DNA of 64,000 nucleotides. Source: Arthrinium phaeospermum. Lineage: Eukaryota > Ascomycota > Sordariomycetes > Amphisphaeriales > Apiosporaceae. The notes under the pieces are model-generated. The model was given only the letters and a program-made list of their open reading frames with translations, made no database searches and was not told the DNA's origin. This document shows, one piece after another, positions 9,755 to 18,144 of this stretch; position 1 is the stretch's first letter; every line of letters starts with the position of its first letter. Where the stretch lies: assembly GCA_006503535.1 (NCBI GenBank), contig QYRS01000011.1:1612001-1676000 (forward strand), read 5' to 3'. The translations under genes and the position numbers were made by a program.

Positions 9755-12700
9755 GATTTCTGATGAAAAGGAGACGGGGATTATGAAGAGCTCGAGGCAA
9801 TATGTGACTGGCACCTGCCTCTTCCGGGGCTATCAGGCAAGAAACAACAAACGGCAAGTTCAGGGCTGGGGTGTGTGAGACAATTGAGGATATTGTCAGT
9901 CGATCTAGTGAGCAGAATGGCTGACAAGGCTAACAGTGCTTGGTTGCCCGGAAGAACGATCAACAGTGAAGGTGTGTATTGGATTCAAGGGTGAGGGTGA
10001 GGGTGAGGGTGAGGGCGGGGTGTCCCAGCTTGATATACGGGCAACATCGATATCAGGGCGGGGAAGGCGAAGCAGGAAAACAGACAAGGATGGGTGTCAA
10101 CCAAGAGAAGCAAGCCACAATCAATCATCAAGGAGGGGAGGATTCGGCATACAGGAACCCAGCGGTAGTAGCACGGCAGCTACACATCCTCTTTCAGGCA
10201 ATCCTCGCCCGCCCATATAAGCTTATGCAAACTGGACAACACATACCTCGCGTTAGTCAAGCCAGGACGCTGGCTGGCCGGGCGAATACGATCTTCTCAT
10301 GCAGAGCTTAGGGCGCAGGATCGATGCGCATGACGCGCATCACCGCAATCTTCCAGAACCTCTACTGTTCATCATTCAAAGGGCGTACTGTTGCAGTCCT
10401 TCGTTCTCCTATGGAGGTCTCAGGAGAGATACGACCGGCGCTTGCTTGATAGCAGCAGGCCGGCTCCTGGTCATGACTGTACCTCAGCGAGCACGCACCT
10501 GAGGATGGAATGCGACAGGGGGCTTGCTGCGCAAACAGACACACAACGGCAATCAAGCGCTTGAGGGAGTTCCGGGCGGCTCGGCGGGATCCAGATGGGC
10601 AAACAGGTGAGTGCGGCTTGCTGGCGGCTTGGTTCGCAAACGAACGAGGCAGCCAGAGCTAGAAGGCGGCTAGGTTGCCTGGCCTGGGTGATGTATGGTT
10701 CTTTGGACATCCTCATCCAGTCGATGATCAAGTGTCCAAGGCTGGCCCTTCTTCTGGGGCGGAGTATGGGAATGGTCTGCAGCCAGCTGTCTGCAGGTCT
10801 GGACGCTCCAATCAGCACCCTTGTTCATCTGGCGTCCCTTGGATTCCGGGGGGGAAAGTGGGGCTTGAGTTCTCTCGTTCTTTCCTCTAGGCATCAGGCT
10901 CTGGCATTTGGGAATGTTGCCTTTGGCACATTCCATTGGTGCTGATTCCAGTAGCTTTGCTGACGTGTTACGTTTTACGAGCTATGCAGATGGCATATCG
11001 CCTGCTTTGTTCCTTTCCCTTGAATCTGGACGGCTCACCGGTGTATGGTGTGCCTTTTTCTCGGTACTGTTCTATGCGCACGAATTTGGGGCTACAAGTT
11101 ATTAGATGGGTAAGGTAACCCTCTGATGCGTACCTGGGATAGAAGTAGGCCACAAATATACCAGGTTTAAGTACATAATCGGGCGATGCACTTCAAACTT
11201 CAATGGTACGCCCGATTTGGCTGCAGATGGCCATCGTGTAGGAATCGTCAGCACACCACCATTGCATGCCAGCATCGTCTTCGTTGCTTGGCTGTTTATG
11301 AGGCTCCGTGTGGAGAGAATGCGCGCATGTATATTTCGCCACTGCGTATGCTGAATCAATTGACATGCTCATGGTTCGGACTGGGCATCACCGACAGTCC
11401 CATTGCTAGCCCAATGACCTCACAGGTGCCCCTCCTATCGGTGTCTCTTTTGGGGCATCGGGAATTTTTCTTTCCAGTCCCCCCCTTTCCAGGATATTTC
11501 GGAGCCAAAGCCGGTGCAGGGATCACTCCGTTTCCAAGTACCACACTCGAGGTCTCGTTAACAAATAAGACCCTGGGTCTTCCACATGGCCGGATCCCTC
11601 CGCCGCCACGCCACGGCCGGTGAACGAGCCAGCAATCATCGAGTTACGACACGACAAACGATTTCCCAAACCCTTGTCGGAGGTTGGACCCCAAGCGGCT
11701 CGGCCCCTCGACACATCCGACGAACAACTGTTCCCGGGCGAATCCTATGCACGCCATTGTACTTACTTGCTCGCAGACAAACGTCCTCTAGGAGAGCGAG
11801 CCGTCAGAGGCAGCGGGATTTGCAGCGTCCCGCCCCCCTTGGCCGAGATCCACAACTGTTTCCCCATCTTCTTTTCTCCCCTTCTTTGTTGAACCTCGCG
11901 GCGAATCCAGCAATAGTACGATCTCTCGAGCTGCCGTTTTCCAAGCCTTAAACGGCACACCCAATCACGCGTTGGCGCCACATGATAGGCCGACCACCAA
12001 GCAGCCTTCAGAAGTTCGCGCAGCACAGATCCCGCCTTATGTCTCAGTCTCCCCCAGGCAGATAAGGAAACTGCTTGGGTGTACCCTGTTTCCAAGCTGT
12101 GTTGATGCCCAACCGGCCAGGAAAGCTTCACCCTGCAATATATAGATTATAAGATGCGAGATGCATCGCGATCTCTGGTTATATCAGCAATACTAAGCTC
12201 CTTCGTGGCTCTATCTACACTCTAGATCTCTGCGATACCTGGCAACACAGGACAAGTTTAACCAGGTACGCCCGTTGTCATTCAGCCACCATGTCGCCGG
12301 TTTCAGTTCTCTACATCATTGGAAGCCCGTCTTCAATGCTTTGTCCTATGGACAGCATCACAATTCGTGCTTGCTTTAGCCAAGAGGTTCTGGCCAGGTC
12401 CCCGCATAATACAAGGATTTCTAGTGGACAAATCCCCTTATCCACGTCGGCATGGCGTTGAGAACCTGCAACGTTCGCACTGGATCATACCAGGTTGCTA
12501 ACTATCGATCCAACATATACCGAACTGTTTTTGTTTTTACAGCCTTCCGGAAATGTATCCCAGGCCTGTTGACCGTATCGGCTGTGATTGGCTAGCCAAC
12601 TTGGAGTCCATGCAGTGAGCATATTGATGATACTTTTTTGCTTCAGGTCCAAGCCACCCACAGACGTCCGAGATATGCCTGTTCAAAATTACAGTCGATA

Positions 12701-13628
12701 GACATAGGAATAGAACCCTGTAGGAGCTGTGCATCTAATACTTGCCTACCTACCTACCAATGTCATCAGCTCTAGCCAGCCATAGATCGTAACGCCAGGA
12801 TATTGATTACAGTACCCATCCAAGAGTGTCCATTACCGGCCGTTGTCAAGCCCAAATATTACATTCTTAGTTAGTCCGTCGTGGCTGCAAGAGGGACCAC
12901 AGCTTGTCAAACCCTCCCACGTCCTCCTGCTCGGCCCCTTTTTCAGCGAACTTTGGCGGCAGCTCTCTCTTCTCTTCCCTTCTCTTCCATCAATTCCTCA
13001 TTTAACTCTATCACAGGAGCTTGCGCGATGCCCTCATCCACAGCTGCAAAGAGTGCACCGTGGAGGAGAGGTGTGGTATAGCCCATCACAGTAGCATCGC
13101 GTAGATGCGAGTCTGCTGTAACCCCGGATCTCTCCGCCTGGTGGGAGTGGCCGAGGAACCGGCTCGCATTCGATACGTTTGGAGGTTCCAGTCCCGATTC
13201 GACTACCCTGGCAAACCCTCGCCGAGTAGCATGCGGCGTATAGTGCTTTTTTAATACCCATGAGCTTGGCACCTAAGTGCAGGAGTAGATGTCTGTTCAC
13301 CATATTGCACGACTTACTGGAGGCTATCCGCCCCTATTCCAGTGTTTATTCCTAGTTATCCCAGTGCCTCAAGGCAGTCGACTCACCGTTTATTCAAGTA
13401 CTTACCTATGTCACCTTCCAAGGCATCACGTTTACTCCATGAAGAGCAATACTACCTAGCGCCGAGAGCAATGGGCACACCGCCCTGCCTACCAATGGAC
13501 CTCATATCGCGCGAGTGGGATTGGACGTCCCAGGACTATCTCGTTGGTAATGTCAAGCCAGATGGGCCGCAGCCTAGGGAACAGTGTGTAGTGCCGCAGG
13601 TCATTGCCAAAGAACACTACGAATATAT
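9755..13628. other. Gene-poor region
   Basis: About 3.9 kb upstream of the 735-aa gene. It contains the GGGTGA repeat at 9989-10020 and otherwise only short open frames with no family features. No tRNA or transposon was recognised. Confidence 0.5.
9989..10020 (+). repeat. GGGTGA short tandem repeat, G-quadruplex-capable
   Basis: There are four to five copies of GGGTGA ending in GGGCGGGG, giving at least five runs of three or more G on the plus strand. It lies 235 bp upstream of the start of the minus-strand 735-aa gene, so it may be in its promoter or leader. It is not the fungal telomere unit TTAGGG. Confidence 0.85.
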
Positions 13629-13915
13629 TGAGGCTCTCTCGCCCTCCAGCCGAGGATGCATGTATCCAGTGTGATAAGCAGCGCCAGGAAGCCGGAATTT
13701 TGCGTACGGCTCAGGGTGGACTTGGTGATGTGCCGGCGCTCGTTGGGCGGACAGTACAGCTGGAACCAACGCTCGCCGTTAGCCTTGACGACGCCCTCCA
13801 TGCTGATGGTTCTCGCCGTGCTCATGTCATAGGAAACATGTTTCTTGAACGCCACAGCCACCTCGCCCTCAGGGGTTAATTTGCGCTGGGCGCCGACGGG
13901 GCACAGGAAATGTAC
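13629..13915 (-). pseudogene. Degraded exon of an FMN-dependent lactate 2-monooxygenase-like gene
   Basis: One minus-strand frame reads as an internal piece of the FMN-dependent alpha-hydroxy-acid dehydrogenase family. It contains FLCPVGAQ, then PEGEVAVAF, MSTARTISMEGVVKANGE, RWFQLYCPPNE and ALLITLDTCILGWRARE. In intact members these regions carry part of the FMN-binding barrel, with motifs of the type STASS.S.EEV, RWFQLYWP and TLDT..LGWR. About 96 residues are readable without a stop; in frame, a TGA precedes it and the homology stops abruptly after GWRAREP. I find no N-terminal part, catalytic His/Arg segment or C-terminus within a few kb, so this is a relic, not a gene. It sits in the gene-poor region near a tandem repeat. 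Confidence 0.65.
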
Positions 13916-14439
13916 ATCTTCTGAGAACCAGTTTCAACGATTAATGTACTCGAAATGTAGACGAATCCGACGAAGACATCCAGGGCAGACACGGCAGACA
14001 CCACGAAGCCCATGTACTTGTGCAACATATTCTCAAGTTGCGGATGCATTCGAACATAATTTACCGCACCTCAAGATCTTAACGTTGAATTGTATCCAAC
14101 ACCTGGGTGCGCTCACCCACGAACCACCTGAGTTTGAGTGCAAAACATGCGAAAGGGGTTTTCAACGAAACGAGAGGTGTAGGAGTACATGAACTCGGAA
14201 GGTCACTAGGTATTTATGGATCAAGATGAAGGCACCCATATCATAAATCGGGTCTCAGATTTAAATCCAGGCAGCACCAACTACCAACTCTACCCAAAAC
14301 TTGATCAGAACATCGATCAAGCAATAACACTAACACGAATAAACAGAACAAGAATCAGATCGAGATAAGCGGGAACACAGTCGATTAAAACCAGAAAAAA
14401 CTTCAATTGATGTTGTCTAAGTATGTTTGATCTCAATGC
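13916..14439. other. Intergenic, nothing assigned
   Basis: Flank of the degraded exon. A plus-strand frame ends in ECKTCERGFQRNERCRST, which looks like half of a C2H2 zinc finger but has no His pair. I assign no gene. Confidence 0.4.
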
Positions 14440-14820
14440 TTAATCCAAAAGTCCAACCACCCCCATCACCACCTTCCACCCAAGCCACACGAACCCCATC
14501 GCCGCGTACCAGACAAGTAAGACCCGCACCGCCTCCTTTTGCTCGCTCACACTCAACGCCGTCGTCCCACGCAACAGTAGACAAAGCGTCACCCGCCGAC
14601 CCGTGCCCTGACCCTGCCGGTCGACTCCCTCCTCCCCTCCTCCACCTGGACCGTCGTGGTCTTGTCGTCCGGCCTGCCCTCCCTCGGCCACGGGACCGAG
14701 CTGGTATGTATCAGGGTCTTGTCGTGGTGAGTGTTGTGTGGCCGAGGGGGTGTGTTGGGCGAGGCTGCCGGGGGTGGCGACGGTGGTGGATTGCGTGGAG
14801 TCGGGGGCGGATTGAGACAT
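14440..14820 (-). CDS. Possible small single-pass membrane protein
   Basis: Open frame of 126 aa from the ATG at 14820 (MSQSAPDSTQSTTVATP). The first 75 residues are polar, Ser/Thr/Gln/Gly-rich and low in complexity. The C-terminus has one strong hydrophobic segment (about 100-124, VRVLLVWYAAMGFVWLGWKV). A TATATAAG-like sequence lies about 310 bp upstream on the same strand, but the intervening sequence has other ATGs and a GAGAA microsatellite. I recognise no family. It could be a chance open frame; a tail-anchored small protein is the alternative. Confidence 0.3.
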   Translation of the reverse strand: MSQSAPDSTQSTTVATPGSLAQHTPSATQHSPRQDPDTYQLGPVAEGGQAGRQDHDGPGGGGEEGVDRQGQGTGRRVTLCLLLRGTTALSVSEQKEAVRVLLVWYAAMGFVWLGWKVVMGVVGLLD

Positions 14821-15083
14821 GAGGGAGGACCGGTTTAGACAGGGTGGAGCTGGTCGGCAAGAGGGTGACTTGTTGTGAGAGTTGTCGTTGCGTGGGGGGC
14901 GAAGCAGTGTGAGGAAGTTTGTGAGCGGAGGATTGAAGGAGGGGTGCGGGAGCTGGGTTGTTTGTCTGGTACTTGGCGTTGGAGGGGTTCGCGCGCTTGG
15001 AAGAGTGGTCGGTGGTGGTTTGGTTGGCTGAGGGGTGGTTGGACGTTCCAAGAAGTAAAATTGAGATCATTGGTGTTGCATGG

Positions 15084-15111
15084 GAGAAGAGAAGAGAAGA
15101 GAAGAGAAGAG
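15084..15111 (+). repeat. GAGAA microsatellite
   Basis: Five to six perfect tandem copies of GAGAA. It may lie in the leader of the doubtful membrane ORF on the minus strand. Confidence 0.9.
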
Positions 15112-15132
15112 TGGAAGGGCATTGAAGACTGG

Positions 15133-15140
15133 CTTATATA
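15133..15140 (-). promoter_or_regulatory. TATA-like sequence on the minus strand
   Basis: TATATAAG read on the minus strand, upstream of the doubtful 126-aa ORF. It is the only promoter-like signal supporting transcription there and may be chance. Confidence 0.3.
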
Positions 15141-15182
15141 TGCCTGGGAGAATGGCCTGGTCACAAATCATCTATCTTGAAC

Positions 15183-15244
15183 GCGGCAAGAAGTCATTGC
15201 AGTGAGGGAAGAAGCGGCAAGAAGTCATTGTGGTAAAGGAAGAA
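15183..15244 (+). repeat. 31-bp direct tandem duplication
   Basis: Two adjacent copies of a 31-bp unit beginning GCGGCAAGAAGTCATTG (at 15183 and 15214), differing at a few positions. It lies directly before the larger tandem repeat. Confidence 0.85.
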
Positions 15245-15288
15245 AGAGCTGCAGTTGCTAAGGCATGGTGCGAATATGCTGCGTTTGG

Positions 15289-15745
15289 GGGAAGAGCTGT
15301 GTTTTCATGGACGCTATGCTTGGGTTGAAGCTATTCCGAGGGAAGGTACGGGGATGCGTGATGACAAACACCGCGCGTTTTCTGTCATAGGCTTCCCACG
15401 TGGACCAAAGGGACTGCCAGCACTGACAGCTGTACTGACTTAGGCCAGGGAAGAGCTGTGGTCTTATAGAAGTCGCGTTCGGTTTCAGGGGGGGCACAAC
15501 ATGCACATGTGCACACTTGATTACAAACACCAACGATTTCCTGACGATGGCTACCCACGTGGGCCGAAAGGACTGGTACCACTGACAGTCGCATGGATAT
15601 AATCCGAGGAAGAGCTGTAGTCCTAACAGAAGTTGTGTTGTGTTCTTCGAGAAGGCACATGTATACATATTTGATTACAAACCCCGAGTCTCTCCTATCG
15701 ACGCTCACCCACGAGGTTTGGCAGCACCGACGAAACTGACGTGAC
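15289..15745 (+). repeat. Imperfect ~160-bp tandem repeat, about three copies
   Basis: Units begin with GAAGAGCTGT at 15289, 15450 and 15609, so the period is 161 then 159 bp. Each unit then has a variable part, a GATGACAAAC / GATTACAAAC block, a CCCACGTGG or CCCACGAGG block and a CAGCACTGAC / ACCACTGACA-like block. The copies have diverged by substitutions and small indels. No target-site duplications or terminal repeats are evident, so it is a local tandem array, not a transposon. Confidence 0.75.
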
Positions 15746-16721
15746 GTATGTTGATCACTATGTCGACCTTGAAATGACCAATGTGACCAAAGTAGAGAGC
15801 CATGATGCAGATTGCAAATGAGCAGCCTTGCATGGTTCTTCGTTCTCAGGGCACGTTATCCAAACTGTGCATGGATGTACATCAATACAGGTTGGGCCTC
15901 CCGAACCCCATCAAGGCATATCTTCAAGTGACCTAAGTATCCAGTCTGAGTCGTCTCTACTCAGGTATGTCAATAGGTATGTATACAGCCCTGGGCTCCA
16001 TTCCATACGTGGGCGTTTCGATTGGGGACATCAACAGGGTCATGTTGACTGCCACCAACCAAGCTGGAGCCTTCCAGAAATAGAAAGAGCAGCTGTTAAC
16101 GACAGACACGTGTATACAGATCCACCTCGGCACGCTTTTTGCAGAGCTTGGCTTCGAATGTGCTTGGTGCAATTGAGGAAGGTGCAGAACGGCTTATGAA
16201 ACTACATGTAATGGGCAAGAGAAGCATGCCTCCCGTCTCTAATATCCAGCCGGAGTTTTCATCCTCTACAAGCCGCGGTTACTGCATCACCCCAGGTAAT
16301 GGCCCGTTCAGATGACAGGAATGGAAGGAAGGGGTACTTGCATGTTCGTCATCACATCACTAGATGCCAACCTACCTACTATCTCTTTAGGTAGATATTC
16401 AATCTTCAACTGGGATCGAGAGTCGTCGCCGCGATAACTCGGGGAATCTAAATCCTCGAGAAGCCAGGTCTTCAGCTGGGGGATAGCATCTGGATCCACC
16501 TAATTGTGTGCGCAATAGCAGCACCATGGGATCAATTTGATGTGCAGTTGAAGGCGAGTTCAGTAGGTAAACTACGTGTATTTGGTGTTGGTATCTAAAT
16601 TGAGGTCGAGGGCGAGTAGCAGGTAATGTGACTTGGCTGCGTGTATCTACTCATATCCTTACATGCACAAGAAGATATATCACCGGTGTGCTGGTTTGCG
16701 GTGCACTCATCCCATTCCTAA

Positions 16722-17227
16722 TCAATCGTACTTGCAGCCCTTAATAGTGTCGCACCAGTATGTCCCCGGAAATTCCATGTCTCTGTTTGGCGCGTTTGGG
16801 TGAGGCGTAGGCGGAATAGGCGGTATAGGCGGCGGAGGCGGCGGAGTTGAATAGGGCGAAGAGTCCGGCTTGGGCGGAACGAGTCCCCGGGCTCTAACTG
16901 TGAACACAGGCGGAGCTGCCGGATTCTCCAGCAGGCCAGGGGCGCCGAGGATGCCAGGTTCACCCGAGACTGGTTCTGGGGTGCCTCGGGCACTGTTCTT
17001 CGTAGCAAGTGCTGTTATCATTGATGCATTTGTCAGCGATGTGTAGAGAGTACAGCGGGTGGGAAGTTACACTCACCTTCGGTGTCGATCTCGTTCGATC
17101 GTGGCACGGGAATTGCCAGGACCAAAGGGGCTAGGAGAACTGTGGGCATGGCGGTTAGTCTTTTACATGTAGATAGGGAGAGGAGCGGTCTACACATACC
17201 GCCCATAAGGGTGTTGGTGAACAGCAT
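16722..17227 (-). CDS. Small secreted proline-rich protein (effector-like)
   Basis: Three exons: 17227-17200, 17139-17077 and 17011-16722. The introns of 60 and 65 nt have GTATGT..CAG and GTGAGT..CAG. The product is 126 aa. The phases fit exactly, and exon 1-2 joining creates a signal peptide (MLFTNTLMGVLLAPLVLAIP) that neither exon encodes alone, which supports the model. After the signal come Pro-rich segments, including SPYSTPPPPPPIPPIPPTP, and the protein ends with GTYWCDTIKGCKYD, whose only two Cys (C..6..C apart) could form one disulphide. I recognise no family. A TATAAA lies about 100 bp upstream on the same strand. Small size, secretion signal and position in a gene-poor stretch next to a HET gene are effector-like; a cell-wall role is equally possible. 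Confidence 0.7.
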
Positions 17228-17323
17228 CTTTTCTTGTATCTGTAGGGATCGGGACAAGTAATCTAGATATATTGCTCGAAGGGATAGAAAATGAAAGGAC
17301 AGTAGGTCGGTGCCAAATTGTCC

Positions 17324-17329
17324 TTTATA
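17324..17329 (-). promoter_or_regulatory. TATA box of the small secreted protein gene
   Basis: TATAAA on the minus strand, about 97 bp before the ATG at 17227. The spacing fits a fungal core promoter with a short leader. Confidence 0.5.
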
Positions 17330-18144
17330 CAAGTTAAGAGGCACTAATATATGTTGATCTTGGAGGACTCGAGTTTCCAGAGGGGTGGTTATCTTCTCGC
17401 ACTGAGTTCGCGCTTGGAAGGGTATTCTGTATCCCACCACCCCTTTGGGTCAAAGGGATGACCCGACAAGGTAGCCAGCAACCTTATTGCTGGATCCAAA
17501 TGTTCGAGATACTCTGAACGGCATTCGATCAGTCCTTGTTGGAGCTATGGGTCGGGCCCTGCCTATTGGCCCCCTTTTGAGCAGGTTCGAGTCAGTTACC
17601 GGCAGGACCTTGGAAGACCCCTTTTCACGATTTCCAACTTCGACATGGAGAAATAACGTTTGTCCTGAGGATTTCAACTCCGAGATCGTCGACGGCGAAT
17701 AGGTTTACCTACACGAAACATTCACACATTCAAGCACGTCAAGAACAGCTAGTATCCTGGACGTGATCCCATCTTTCCAGCACCATCACAAACAACCAGC
17801 TCACTTAGCCCTACTAATGCAATGGAAGATGCTTGCCACTCCATCAAGGTGAAGTGTGCTACCAACCACCCTTATCGTCGGCCACTGTTCGTCTTTATCC
17901 GAGCGCGCCATTACGAAGCTGGCTCCGGATAGGTGGAGGGCAAAACGGGCCGGCGTCAGATGGATGGTAAATAGTGTATCAACTCCGACGGGTGTTTCTT
18001 TTCCTCTAGGATCGCAGATCTCTACTCCTATAGAGGAGCATACAGTGGTTGTGTGAAGTAAGTATTTATTGGAACATAAAAGTATAAGGTTTATATTTTG
18101 TTTATCATGTAAGTTACACTAGCAGTAGTCGTCTGGCTCAAACT
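17330..18144. other. Intergenic, nothing assigned
   Basis: Upstream sequence of the small secreted gene and downstream sequence of the HET gene. No other feature seen. Confidence 0.5.

Larger units (their letters stand above)
14821..16721. other. Repeat-bearing non-coding region
   Basis: Contains the GAGAA microsatellite, a 31-bp tandem duplication and the imperfect 160-bp tandem repeat. I find no gene with family features. Confidence 0.6.

Noticed and set aside
13130..13210. tRNA-like A box (TGGCCGAG) and B box (GGTTCCAGTCC) about 45 bp apart
   Set aside because: The acceptor stem (GTGGGAG) has no complementary 3' partner and the T-arm does not pair properly. It may be a decayed tRNA-derived element, but not a tRNA gene.
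13342..13674. Plus-strand 110-codon frame opposite the lactate-monooxygenase relic
   Set aside because: It overlaps the relic only at its end and has no match I know. Probably a shadow frame plus non-coding sequence.
17580..17600. GCAGGTTCGAGTC, resembling a tRNA T-arm
   Set aside because: The stem does not pair across the loop, and no D-arm or acceptor partner lies upstream.
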